Positions 50,888-63,013 of a stretch of 64,000 nucleotides of DNA are shown piece after piece. Source of the stretch: Craspedostauros australis (lineage: Eukaryota; Bacillariophyta; Bacillariophyceae; Mastogloiales; Achnanthaceae); contig JAMXDE010000005.1 in NCBI GenBank assembly GCA_026770025.1, forward strand, positions 2,046,001-2,110,000, given 5' to 3'. Each line of letters opens with the position of its first letter. Position 1 is the first letter of the stretch. The notes beneath the pieces were generated by a model. The model had not been told where the DNA came from, ran no database searches, and saw only the letters and a program-made list of their open reading frames with translations. The position numbers and the translations under genes are program-made.

Positions 50888-51632
50888 TTTCTGAGTTGGG
50901 ATGCTTGTCTGGACGAGCTTGGAGATGTCTTTCTCCGTTGGTGTTCTGTTGGTTGCACACATCGTGGTACAATTGGTGGTAGATCGGTGAGTCTTGGGCG
51001 CCTTGGGTGGGAATGTGTGTTCTCTTGGTTGCGCTCTCTGGCACATCTTCCTGACTCGAACTGGCGCCGGAGAACGGCAACGGCACTTTGTGTGCGCCCG
51101 CATACCGCCCGGGTACAAACATGATGCATTGGCAGCGCGGACCCGAACCAATTGCCTGTTCGACACAGCCCGAAATGAGCTGCCGCACAAGGCGTAGAGG
51201 CATGATCCGTGGTCTTCGATGTGCTCTTGGTCGACCACACATCGCGAACTCGCGATGCATTTCATGTTTGATCCGCTCCCGCCTTGTTGTCATCGTTGGT
51301 GGGCGAGCGTTTCATGAGCACCGCTATCTGTGCCATGCCTCGCTCAACAAATTCGCGACGATAACAGACGCCATCGGCGTAGCCACCGCAGCCAACCGCC
51401 AAACCACGAACACCTTTTTCAAGCACGGAGACACGGTCCCACGCCTTGCTCTTGGTTTCTGTCTCGCTCTGACCTCCTCGCTCTCTCGGTCCAAGTTGTG
51501 CATCAGAGCTGGGTGTCCTCATAAATCACAATCCAAACTTGCTGATCCAAATCAAGTCAAATCAAGTCAAATCACACCTCAAAACATCATCCATCAACAA
51601 TCAGCCACCTGACGCAGTTTCCACTTCCGACG
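50888..51632. other. Intergenic, right flank of the transposon
   Basis: 0.75 kb between the transposon and the beta-propeller gene. Minus-strand frames here (50800-51293) overlap each other and have no recognisable content. caaatcaagtcaaatcaagtcaaatcac repeats (51547-51574) sit in the leader of the next gene. Confidence 0.5.
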
Positions 51633-54600
51633 ATGGCAAGAGAAAAGGCAACAGCAGCCACCAAGGCAGAGGAAGGCAGGGCCAACTGTGGCAAGCCACC
51701 AAAAGGAGGCGGCATCAACGATGATGATGCTTGCGACGTGCTACAAAGCATCCCCATTCTTGCTGGCAAGAAGAAGAAACGCCGTAATCTGCCCATCGCT
51801 TCCATTGCCATCATCGTCATCGCAGCAGCGCACGCACTGGGCCTGTTTGCTTTTGTGGGCTACGGAACATCTTCTGGTGCCCACGCTGACGACCATCAAC
51901 GAAGCAACCCAAAGGATAACAGCGCCACCACTTCTGACTCTGGTGGCACCAGCACAGTAGATCCACCAACAGATGCACCAACAGAGAAACCTGCATCTCC
52001 TGTTGACGAACCTACGCCAAATGATGGCGATTGCTCCGGTGCCCCAGGCTGCGACATCGAGCAGCCCGCACCGTCCGAACCAACTACATTTGGGGTGCAG
52101 CCCAAAGAGGTCGAGTATGAAGCTGATCCATACCTCAACCTCGATGTCCCCTTGCAAAGCTCTAGATTCGACATCTACGACAACATGGAAGACTTTAGGT
52201 CCGATCTTGACACCATGTGCAAGTTCCTAATTGGCAACAAAGCACAACACGAGCTTGGCAATCCCGACTTCTCGAGTGTCGGGCATTGGTCTGACTCTGG
52301 TCGTGCCCTTAATTTTGCCCAACTCCAAGGTGGGGATAGCAACGTTCTGAGCGAATCTCACGCTGCAACTGGCGTAGAAGATTCAGATGATTCTTTCCAC
52401 ACAAACAATCAGGAAGATCATGTGGATGAAGGCGATGTCTCGAAGTCGGATGGCAAATTCATCTACTCCTTGGTGGACGATGTCATCTTCGTTCTGCACG
52501 TTGAAACCAGTCAGGTGGTTGGAAAGGTCAGGTTGGCACCACACGATGATGACGACTTCCGTGTGGTTGATGGGTACCCACCACACCTCCTTCTGTCGGA
52601 AACGACTTTGGCCGTTGTTGTGCCAGGAGCCCATTATCAGCCGGACACTGAAAAGGGTATCGTTGATCGCTTTCGGGGTACCATGGTCCAGCTGTTCAGC
52701 CTCGACATTCTGCATTCTACCACTGACTTCTCCAATCTTGCACAGCGTGACGCTCTCACTTTCATGGGCATGAAGATTCTCAACGGCTTACCAACCCAGG
52801 CGTACATGATTGGAACAACAGCCGTGATCGTGACGGAGTCAAAGCTCAATAACATTGAACATCTCACCCGTCATTTGGAAATGCCAGGCGAGCGTTCCTA
52901 CGATCCAGAGACTGGTACCACCAAGTTCCATCCCGCCAAGAGCAATGAAGAGTACACCCGAGACGTCCAAGACGAAGCCCCGGACGTGATCAAAGACTAC
53001 ACCGTCAAGTTGCTTCAGGAGCTCGAAATAAGTCCCGGCGTCCTCCCAAATATCGTCAAGCTCGGACTGCCAACATCAGCTGTGTCTGATGTCTTGGGGG
53101 AAACGAATGCAGAATTCTACAATGGATACGCGAATGCGATTGTTCAGATTGTCACATTTGACATGGAGTCGCAAGTCGTCAGCGAGGATTTGGCTGTCAA
53201 CGCCTTGGTGCAGTTTGTGGTCGACCGTTGGACTACTGCATACTCCACAAAGGACTTCATCATCCTCGCATCCAGCGGATTTGAATGGACAGACTACGAC
53301 AACTTTGTGGAGGGCACAACCGTGCTATATCGCTACACCATTTCAGGGTCGAGCATCGTGCCCGACGCGCAAGGATTTGTGCCTGGCGCGGTCGCCAACA
53401 AGCACTGGATTGATCAGGAGGGAGATCAGCTCCGCGTCGCCACCCAGCGAAGCAACGTCAAGCCCGACGAGTTTTATGGGCGAGACCCAATCGTTGTCTT
53501 TCCTTGTGATTGGGTGGGGGATATGGGGCTGGACCCATGCAACAGAGCCCAGATGTTTTCAACCCCCACGATACCCCAAACCCGCCAAACGTGCCCATCC
53601 GTTGGGGAGGAATGCATGGACAAGGAAGGCGAAGCCGAGTGCATCAAACTGCTTGCTGAGGGTTGTGATGAGATCATCATCGATTCAACCTGCAACGTAG
53701 AATGCTTCTCATTCGTGACGAACGAGATGTTTGTTCTTGAGGACAGCGACGACGACGAAAACACGTTGGAGATCATCGGGCAAGTCGAATTCGGAAAGCC
53801 CAACGAAGGTGAGTCACCACAAATGTTGATGATGCTGCGCATGTTGCTATTGCCCGTCGTTCAATCTGTCACCCAATTGGTTGGCGAGGGCTTGGTTGAA
53901 CCACGAGCCATCCATGGCCTTGATTGATGCTCTATCGAATGGCACAAAAAGGCGCATTGTGGGATGATGTCGGAAGCCAAGTCGCGACCTCTTCACGTCC
54001 CATGTCATTCCGCGATGCACTACCACTCACTGGTCCGTGCCTTCTACGACCATACCCATACTTACCCATTGGCACACCCTCCGCGTCTGCCTCTTCGGAA
54101 CATGGTCCACCGCATCTGCCGCCGATCTTCGGATATTATCCGTTCGTCATGCCATGCCATGTCATTGCTTCCTCCCAAGACATTTGGGCATTCATCTTTC
54201 GCAAGGAGAGGGCGTACGCTGTCACATTCCGAGATGTCGCCCATTTCTACATCTTGGACTTGGGGACTGCGAGCAATCCACATATCGCAGGCGCCCTGGA
54301 GGTCCCTGGTTTTTCAAGCTACTTGTTTCCCATCAATGCCGATGGCACGCTCGTGCTCGGAATTGGCGAGAGCATTGGTGACTCTGGCTGGTTCGATGGT
54401 TTGCAGCTCCGTCTCTTCGACGTCTCGGATCCTGCCAAGATAAGCATCGTCTCAACGTACCATCATGACTTGCAAGACAGCCACGCATCGATCTACGACA
54501 AGGTCTGGCGCTATCACAGCAAGGGCGATGGAGAAGGCAGCTTGGTCATCCCGCTCAAGGAGTACGTGGGGACTGACTATGACAAGATGTACATGAACGG

Positions 54601-54844
54601 ATTCGGTGTATTTGACGTCAGTGCAACTCGAGGCATCACCCTCATCCACGAAATCAACCACGACTGGGAAAGCGGCAGCAAGTGCGAACCGCATGCAAAG
54701 AAAAGCTTTGTCATCGACGGCAGCATCATCACACAACACCAAAGCACTTTCGTCTCGACCAATGCGACGACGGGGGTTCGAAACTGGGAGGTGCAGATCA
54801 AACACCTGATCTCTTCCTGTAATTGGGGCATGGGCTTCGGGTGA
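51633..54844 (+). CDS. Membrane-anchored beta-propeller protein (PF09826-like)
   Basis: Exons 51633-53808 and 54180-54844, intron 371 bp, phase 1 (gaag|gtgagt ... cccaag|ac), give 946 residues. Residues 1-53 are cytosolic and Lys-rich, one helix (about 54-78) anchors it, and a Pro/Thr/Asp linker follows. The large outer part starts FDIYDNMEDFRSDLD and HVDEGDVSKSDGKFIYSLVDD, matching the VDEGDVVKSDGKYIY motif of secreted prokaryotic beta-propeller proteins. Blade-like units continue to AFIFRKERAYAVTFRD..HFYILDLGTASNPHIAGALEVPGFSSYLFPIN and the end. Splicing joins EFGKPNE to DIWAFIFRKERAYAVTF, as the family expects. A Cys-rich insert (about residues 640-690) is not part of the prokaryotic core I remember. 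Role: extracellular or luminal binding, unproven. Confidence 0.85.
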
Positions 54845-55967
54845 TGCCAACCATTCGATCTACGGCTTGGTACCATTCTCGCCAACTGGCAACTGGTCCG
54901 CTTCATGTTGGCCAAAACATACCTGTCCTGGGAGTTTTATTACATAATGCCTCCGAAGAGACAGCCGACGTCGTTCCAAGCAGAGAGGGCAATCGAGTTC
55001 ATAAACTCACCTCTTGCACATCCGCTCGACCATTCATCCATTCATCCATGCGTCCATCCGCACCTTCATCCCCCGCACAATCGCGACCACAGGGAAACAA
55101 AAAACCCAAACAAGCAGCTGCGTCGGCACCCAGAGAGTACATTGCATCAACCCAACCTAAGTTATCAACAAACTCATGCACGTCCAGTTTTCGCGCTTTT
55201 CATTTCCATTTTGTCTTCGCGTGTGACGTTGAGGGATCGCCCGCCTCAGCTCGTACCTGTACTAGTAGCTAGAAGGATAGGCGAGCAGCCGCATGAACGG
55301 GCACCACCTCCGTCACTGATAGTCGCCAGCCACGAAGCAAACGTGAGTCCGATTGATGATTCTAGAATTGACTTGTAGATATTTCTAGTCTCGAAAATCT
55401 CGCTACCATGATCGTACATTGAAAGTCCCTTTTCCGCTTGAAGTTCGAGACGTGCACGAATTCCGCAAATGTGCCACGTGACGTAACTGTTCGCGTCAAC
55501 AACAAATGATGACAAGAACAACGCCAAGGGGGTGCTCTCGAGGAGATCCGTTCATGCGGATCCCGACACAAGTACGCGCTCGCATCTCGAACGGATCCAA
55601 AGGACCTAGCTGCGGAAGAGGAGCGCAGCAGAACGCCGCTACGCCGCCAAAGGCCTCCACAGCCATCAAGGAGCATAGTAATCCTCCTCCAGGTCGTGGC
55701 CGTGCTTCATGATCAATCTCCATCAGCACCTGCACCATTCCCAACGAGAACCTGCTCCACGTGCTCTTCGGATTCTCTTCCAGTGCCCCGTGTCGTCGTA
55801 TGGTACATCCTTCGTGCCTGGCCACATCCCATCTTGGTTTCGGAAGCTCCGATCCTCTCCCCAAAGCGAGAGAGAGAGAGAGAGCGAGGGTTTGCATGAG
55901 AGACAATAGCGACCTCCTCTACTACTCTATACAGCATTGCTCTGCACATACCGCAAGTATTCCTTGA
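54845..55967. other. Intergenic
   Basis: 1.1 kb between two plus-strand genes. ccattcatccattcatccatgcgtccatccg units (55029-55060) form a short degenerate tandem repeat, and a gagagagagagagagcgag run lies at 55867-55888. Small frames on both strands have no recognisable content. Confidence 0.5.
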
Positions 55968-58208
55968 ATGATGGCAGAACGAAGTGCGTTGGCCATGGCG
56001 CCATTCGAAGTTCAAGGCAGCAGCCCTGCTGTGGAGCTGGACGAAGCTTCTGTGCCACCAATCGCGGCTTTTTTCCCGCCCGTGACAGTGCTCAAGGCAT
56101 TTTTCCGACCAGAGCTGGCTGGCATGATCCTTCTCAACCTGATCGTCTGGATTGCAGAGACAGCCATCTTCTGGGAGTGGGATTGGGAAGATGCAGAATA
56201 TTTCAGAACCATCTACCTTCTGAACACCACCATTGTCATGGTCTTGTTCCTTGCGGACGCGATCTTCATGCACAAGGCACTCCCGGACTTGGAACGGCAG
56301 GTGGAGGCAGTCAACGAACGGGCCGAGGAGGAAATAGATGCACCAGGACAGCCAATCGGTAACACCAGTAGCCGCAGTCACGACTCTGGTCTCGCCAAGA
56401 ACGTGCACGCGAAGGTGTCCAAACAAATTGACACCTTCCTCTGCCAAGGCCAACCTCTTCCGAAGATCACTTTCTTCATCAATCTAGTGAATCTCATGCT
56501 CGTGCTCTCAGCTTCAATGGCTGCGGTATGCGCAATTAACTTCGGCGTAGTGCTGTTCAAGCCAGATGTCTTGCTATATCATGCGTCAATGCACCTTGTC
56601 AAAGAGGGCAACGACCAACAAACCACCAACCTGAGCGCCACGTTCACGGGCCTCCCAGATGCATTGCAAGGCTGGGCGAATGAACAGCTGAGTGATGATA
56701 TCAACTTCATTTCACCATTTACGGTCACCATGTCCGATGGGACCACTCTTTTGAGCAGGCGCACATTGGGCCTCTTGCCCAAGAAACGCAAGAAACGGAG
56801 AGACGATAGAAATGCCCGCCATTTGTACGAACTTGATCCTGGCATGGAGGGCATACGGATCCATGGTGAATATGCCAACCCGCGAGCAGTCGTGGCATTT
56901 CAAGGAGACAACGCAACATACGTGGATGGCCGAAATGATGAAGAAAACAAGACATCCTTGTGCTTTCTCTACGACTCTCTTCGGCCGCAGGATGCGCGCG
57001 ACGAGCAAAAGATTGGTGATAACGGTCGTTTCAGCATCTTTGCCACTGATATCAGCGTGGCGTGTTACTTTGCGGGTGGCAGTAGCATTCTGGACTCTGC
57101 GTCCAACGGAAACCTGGACCAAGTCGCCGCAATTTCGAGCACGGACAAGAGGCCGAGTGGGCGATTTGTCAATTCAACGACGCACTTCGGAGCCCATTCA
57201 GTGATAATCACCACGGCGGGTCGCCAATTGCCAGTCTTCCCGAAGTTCTACGACGACAAGATCTGGCTGCTGTATCCAAGCGTCATATGCGATCAACAAG
57301 ACTCGGACGGCTTGATAAATGCTTCGGTGTTTGTGACTGATTATCCCAGACTCGAGCTCATCTACAAAGGCAGCACACAGATCGGTGCTGCTTTGCCAAG
57401 GAAGTACCGAACGGATGGTTACCTCGATTATCTATCAACTTCAACGTATCAAAGTGGAGGACGGGTCCAAGTATGGATATTCATTCGTGCAGGTTTCTTG
57501 GTTTTCTCCATCGGTAGCTACTGGATTTACAAAAAGAACAAGGCCCGACCTGTATCTGCGATCCCAGGTTGCCTTGGTCTTATCATGACGATGTCTTACG
57601 ATACCTCCTCAACAATGTCACCTACGTTCCACCTCGCCTTGGCTTGGTTGGTTCATCTCCCATTCTACTTCGTCCTGGATACAGCGCAGATATGCGAAGA
57701 GCGCGATATCATGCTTTGGACATCCTACGTCTCGCTGGCGTTCACATGCATCGCGCACGACGACAGCCCCATCTTCATCGCGCTCATAATGCTCCAAGGC
57801 ATCGTGCTGAACCACATGAAGCAAGTCGGCACGATCATTGGCACCACCCTGATGGCTGGTGGCTGCAGTGCTTTCTTCTACGACGCCAAGCTGGCTGTTA
57901 CACTGATTCTATGCTCCTTCGCCTTTGTCGGCTACATCGTGGTCGGCTCCTCCATTCGGGAGTACCGTCCCTACGTGTCCGTATACGGCCGTCGTTGCGT
58001 GCGCCATCTGAAGCAAACCTCTGCATATCAGCGCGTCACTGCCGCGCTTTCGTCGCGGCAGTCGGCCGGGGCCGCCGATGAAATGCGAGAAAGTGCTGGT
58101 GTCTGTGTCGGCATCGCTAGGAATAGCGGAGAGCAGGCTTCTTTGCTGGCATCCACAAATCAAGCCAGTGACATGAGATACGGGAATACTTCTAATCACG
58201 AAGTCTGA
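55968..58208 (+). CDS. Orphan large multi-pass membrane protein
   Basis: 746 residues, single exon, two adjacent ATGs at the start. Hydrophobic helices: about 47-66 (MILLNLIVWIAETAIFW), 84-99, and 168-195 in the N-terminal third; a long loop (about 200-505) with NLS, NAT, NKT and NAS sequons and a basic KKRKKRRDDR patch; then six helices from about 505 to 660 (VWIFIRAGFLVFSIGSYWIY, HLALAWLVHLPFYFVLD, MLWTSYVSLAFTCIA and so on), and a polar tail. The 3+6 pattern with a large loop between is like some sensor or channel-like proteins of stramenopiles, but I recognise no family. The sequons fit an outward or luminal loop. Convergent with the helicase gene only 275 bp away. Confidence 0.75.
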   Translation: MMAERSALAMAPFEVQGSSPAVELDEASVPPIAAFFPPVTVLKAFFRPELAGMILLNLIVWIAETAIFWEWDWEDAEYFRTIYLLNTTIVMVLFLADAIFMHKALPDLERQVEAVNERAEEEIDAPGQPIGNTSSRSHDSGLAKNVHAKVSKQIDTFLCQGQPLPKITFFINLVNLMLVLSASMAAVCAINFGVVLFKPDVLLYHASMHLVKEGNDQQTTNLSATFTGLPDALQGWANEQLSDDINFISPFTVTMSDGTTLLSRRTLGLLPKKRKKRRDDRNARHLYELDPGMEGIRIHGEYANPRAVVAFQGDNATYVDGRNDEENKTSLCFLYDSLRPQDARDEQKIGDNGRFSIFATDISVACYFAGGSSILDSASNGNLDQVAAISSTDKRPSGRFVNSTTHFGAHSVIITTAGRQLPVFPKFYDDKIWLLYPSVICDQQDSDGLINASVFVTDYPRLELIYKGSTQIGAALPRKYRTDGYLDYLSTSTYQSGGRVQVWIFIRAGFLVFSIGSYWIYKKNKARPVSAIPGCLGLIMTMSYDTSSTMSPTFHLALAWLVHLPFYFVLDTAQICEERDIMLWTSYVSLAFTCIAHDDSPIFIALIMLQGIVLNHMKQVGTIIGTTLMAGGCSAFFYDAKLAVTLILCSFAFVGYIVVGSSIREYRPYVSVYGRRCVRHLKQTSAYQRVTAALSSRQSAGAADEMRESAGVCVGIARNSGEQASLLASTNQASDMRYGNTSNHEV

Positions 58209-58483
58209 GAAGAACGACAGTGCTCCCGTCCTTGGATTGTACCGCATCGAGGAATACGGACTGTGACAGAGTACATACGAATGCTACGGAGATGCTCGAC
58301 AGTCAACCGTGCAATGTGTTATAAGAGTGAGTATAAATGACCAATATCTTGGTTGCTCGACTGTACTCTTCATACTCGCACAACTCGTTTGCATGTCCTC
58401 TTGAACGAAGTTCAGCACCCAGCTCCTCGTGAGTATGCTACTCGAATTTCATTCAAAATCCATTTTGCGGCAAGCCAAAGGGG

Positions 58484-61400
58484 TCAAGATCTGGCCATTT
58501 GAGCGCCGTAGAATTGCGGAGCAACCTCCACCAACCATTCCTCCCGGATCTGCGTCACCCCGCGGATGTAGGTCTTCTTGGTGAAAAGCAGTTCCGTGTA
58601 CACGACACACTTCGGGGCTGGATTTCTTCCGAACATCGTCGAGTGCGGGTGAACCGAAACTTCCTTCCCGCCGAGCTTAGTCTTGTATCGACCCCTCGAA
58701 GGTCCCAGGCTTCCGGACCCCCTCCCATCCGAGCTTGGTGCTGCGTGCATCCTCGATGCCGCCTGGAGGAAGAATCCTGCGCAGATGCACTTGAAAAGGA
58801 TGACCCGATCATCCCCACACGATGCGTCGACATCCATCCCCAACCCGTGCTTGGCCGTAGGTCGGCCGCAGATGCTTCGCAGCTGATTTCGAACGTCGTG
58901 TGCACGGACGAGAGCCCTGCCGCTGATGTAATTCCGAGAGCACCATTCGCCGTGCATGATCATCCCCCGTTGTTTCAGCACTGTGGTGGACATCCGTCCT
59001 CTCTTCGCCCGCGAATTCCCATTCCCATTTGGCGCAAGGTAGACGGCCTCCCTCCGCCAAGCGTTGTAGACCTCGACCAGGGTGGGGATATCGCCCTCGT
59101 GACTTGCGAACCTCTTGTGCGCAGATGCCGCCTTCGCAGATACGCCGCCCTGCAAATCACCGCTGGGTCTGTAGAAGATGTTTTCTGCGCTGAGCATCGA
59201 AACGACAGTCAAGATCTCGGATGTGCACTCGTACCGCTGACTTTCAAGCAGCAGATGGGCAAACACTGGATCTACGGGGAGCTTCGCCATCCGCTTGCCG
59301 TGGTCTGTGATCTTCATCTGTCGGTCCAGCGCACCGAGGCCGTACAGGATTTCAAATGCCTTTCGAAGTCCTGACGGAGAGGGTGGTGTAAGGAAGTCGA
59401 ATTTCGATGGATCATGCACGCCCATCCCCTTCAGCATGAGCACAACTTGCGCGAGGTTGACGCGCTGTATTTCCGGCGAAGTATTCTTTTCAAGCGCATC
59501 GAACGAATCCTCCGTGTACAGCCGGAAGCAAACGCCAGCAGAAACACGACCCGCTCGACCTGCCCTTTGTGCGGCCTGTCGAACGCGTAGATGGCATGGC
59601 GGGCACAGTGCGAGAGGTGACGGAAGATAAGGAAGTGTTGGTAGCGGTATTGATGAGTGGTTGGGTCGTTTTGCATAAGAGTAAAGCAGCGCGGAGAACT
59701 CCAGGGCAGAGGTCAGCCTATCGCGAACAAAAGACCACTACCGTCTCGTCGTCCGTCTCATTGTACTAAGAAAGGAACTGCCCCGAATTCGGCAGCGCAC
59801 AAGATGATGCAAACCTCTCAGCACCAACTCACCTGCGCTTTGCTGACGTCTTTCACCGTGAGGCTTTCCATCCCTGTGGTTCCATTGAATTCCCTCATCT
59901 TCTGCTTTCCACAATCCACCACGTAACGTATCCCATCGAGAGTGACTGGTTCCGGATTCATATGGTATTATTTGGTATGGTGCCATACATCATACCAAAA
60001 GAAGAACGGGACGGCGGTCGAAGGTGCGTGTACGTTTGACGTCGTAGAGGTATCGTTACAATCGATCGGCATTTGCGATGCACGCAACAGGCATCGTTGA
60101 GAAGAAGGAATGGCGCAGACAGGTGGACAAGCAGACGAACATGCAAATAGGTGAGCATACGTGTGCACGTACCAAAGAACACGCGCACACACACCACGCC
60201 GTTGCTTACCTGATGTTTCAGCAATATTCGTAGCTAAAATGATCTTCCTTGTGCACCCTTCCGGCTTCGGAGCAAAGGCGAAGAGCTGCGCCTCGGGTGG
60301 CAATGCGGCGTACAGCACGCAAATCATGACACCGTCAATGATGGATGCAGTCTTGCCAGCAAGATTCGTGCCGATACCATGGAGCGCTTGGACAACATCA
60401 GTTCTGTCACTTGGCTGTGTGAGCTGCTTGGTGAACTCTTGCTCGGCTTGCAGATGCGACCTGAGCAGAGACGATAAGTCCTCAATCTCTTCTTGTCCTG
60501 GTAGGAAGACCAGCACGTCCCCGTCGTCTCCCTCTTCATGTATCTGTATTAATGTGGACAGCGCTGAGTCCATGTAATCCTTCAAAGAGTTCAGCAGGCA
60601 CCGTTGATTTTGAATTGTCGTGTAGTCAACGGGAAACACGGCGCACAATACGAATTGTGATTTGCACGAAAGAACAGTGAGTGATCAGAGGTTCACGGAT
60701 TGGCACTGATCTGACTTGGCCACGTCCATTCTTCAATGGCGCGGACAGCCATCTTTCCCAAGGTTGAAGCCGAAACAAGCGGTTGTCTCAAGACGCTCAC
60801 CTGTTGATCTTCTCTGGCGTACGCGATCTGGACAGGAAACAGCCGACCGGGGATTTGAATCAGTGCAGCATCTGGGAAGAAGTTTTGGAATGTCGCAATG
60901 TCCAACGTCGCAGACATGACGACAGCCTTCAAAGGCGGCAGCGCCAATTGCTGGGCCCGCTGCCTCATTCTGAGCTGGATTAATGCATCCACATCTTCAT
61001 CCGAATCTCCATTATCTTCGCCACCATCAGAATCATCAGAATCGCCAGTGTCACGGTGGCTATCGTCGTTGACGTCGTCAACATCATCATTCGTTTGCTG
61101 CCTTCTTGCCTTCATGGCTCGCTTAACAACGCCAAACAAAATATCCGTCTGCAGCGATCGTTCGTGACTTTCGTCCAGCACGACCACACCGTATCTCGTC
61201 AGCAACGGATCGGACGTGGCTTCCCTCAGCAGCATTCCGTCTGTCACGTACAGCACCTTCGTCGTATTCCTTCCGTTCAAATCCGTGCAATCATCAAATC
61301 GGACACGATACCCGACCGTGGTGCCTGGCACGCATCCCATCTCATCGGCGACGCGTTTGGCGACCGTCATGGCGGCCACACGCCGTGGTTGCGTCACGCA

Positions 61401-61763
61401 GATGCTGTGCGCGAATCGCTGCGGTCTCGTCACCGATGCTCGTTGGGATGGAAGGACGTTGCCTGCCTCGTACAAGTACGCGGGTATCTGCGTACTCTTA
61501 CCAGACCCTGTCTCCGCAACGGCCAGCAGCACATCGTTGTCACGCATCAGCTGGCAGATCTCCTTCTTGAATTTGTGAACGGGGAGCTTGGTGCGTCCCA
61601 GTGCGAGCTGCTTCTTGAGGCTGTGCTGATCCACACCAGATGGCTGCACCGCCGGGGCCTTTCGTTTCCTCTCGCCTTTTCCGTCGATTGTTTTGGCATT
61701 GTCGGTGCTGTGGTTACCAGCTTGGTTGCCGGAGCTTCGATGGTTGGTCGACATCATCGTCAT
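58484..61763 (-). CDS. DEAH-box RNA helicase, DHX33/Dhr2-like
   Basis: Four exons, 61763-60801, 60579-60210, 59945-59833 and 59575-58484, with GT-AG introns of 221, 264 and 257 bp (phases 0, 1, 0), give 845 residues. Motifs in order: I AETGSGKSTQIP, Ia TQPRRVAAM, II LDESHERS (a DESH form of DEAH), III VMSATLD, IV VLVFLPGQEEIED, V ILATNIAETS with VTLDGIRYVVDCG directly after, VI AAQRAGRAGR; then the winged-helix and ratchet regions (LMLKGMGVHDPSKFDFLTPP) and the OB-fold end (KTYIRGVTQIREEWLVEVAPQFY). Every join falls inside a conserved motif and restores it, which supports the model. An acidic insert (Asp/Ser-rich, about 220-260) lies between II and III. Relatives act in rRNA processing or splicing; the exact orthologue is uncertain. 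Confidence 0.9.
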
Positions 61764-62350
61764 CTTCTCGAATTACGATCACAGGATCACACGATCACCA
61801 ACCCGAAAATGTGCGGTGGAAATCAGGGGATCCCAAAGACCATCGGTCTCTTCTTCCTGATCTCTTTGCCTCACTCAGTTGCTCTGGTGAAATCGACGAT
61901 GGGGATGGCGGTATGTTGTGCACGGTGTGGTTAGAGGATGGTGCGGTATGGTATGTAGCTCGTACGACTATGGTACGGAACAATGTGTGTGAGGCTCCGC
62001 TTGTCGCTTTGTGATGGAACCAAACAACGTGCCCAAACAACCAAGCGTGTTGATGTTGATGTGTTTCGCCGCGATGTCTCATCACAAAGCAACAACGCGA
62101 TTCTCATTTTGTGGCCTCGATTCAATGGACTAACTTCAATAAACTCGATTGACTGATCCGAACCTTACAACCGAAGATCAGTTCGGAACAGTCTGCCATT
62201 CGCACGTTGGAAAATTTTGGACTCCTCTTGAATAGTCGTAGTTTAGGAGCATAGTTTAGCAGTATAGTGCTCTGCTCTGCACCACTCCACAGGTCCTCTC
62301 CTCCCTTCTATTATATTATACTTTCTAAAAGAGTATTATGAGTAAGCTGG
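61764..62350. other. Intergenic
   Basis: 0.6 kb between two minus-strand genes, upstream of the helicase. tctattatattatactttct (62307-62326) is a likely 3' element of the esterase gene. gtatggtatgtag and repeated tagtttag/gtatag units also lie here. No gene seen. Confidence 0.5.
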
Positions 62351-62981
62351 CTACAACCGACTTGGTCCAACCACACTCGTTGCGTGGTTTGCGGCAACGT
62401 TGTCATTCGCGAGCACCGCTCCCGTCGGCGTTGTCGATCGCATCTTCTTGGGTGGTACTTTGCTTCTGCGTGACAACCATTCCATGACGCTAGGCACCGT
62501 CGGTCCGCCGGTCATGAAGTGCACCGCCGTATCCTGATGCGCCGTCGCAGGGACGTAGATCTCGTCAACCTCCGACAATCCGCACATCCGCAGGGTCTGC
62601 GCGGTTTCGGCAGTGGACGTGAAGGGCACGGTGTCGTCCTCGATACCATGCACGAGAACGCACGAAGGGAAGTAGTTGTCCATGGGGATGCTGTCTTCCT
62701 GGAAGGACCGCAAGAACTGCTTCAATCGCCGCGCTGGCGAGTTCCACTCGAACCGCTCTCGCGAATACTCGTTGGCGGCTTTCATCGGTGACAGCTCCTC
62801 CACGCCACGAGCGGCCTCGTAGTCGAAATGGTGCGATATATCGTACGGCCCGGAGAGACCGACAAATGCATCGATATCCAGCAAGTGATCGCAGCCAGGT
62901 ATTGTGTTGCGTCGTGCTGGCTGGTCTGTAGAGGATTGCGCTTGCGCTTGTGGTTGTGGTTGTGCGTAAATATTATGTTGT

Positions 62982-63013
<32 letters not shown>

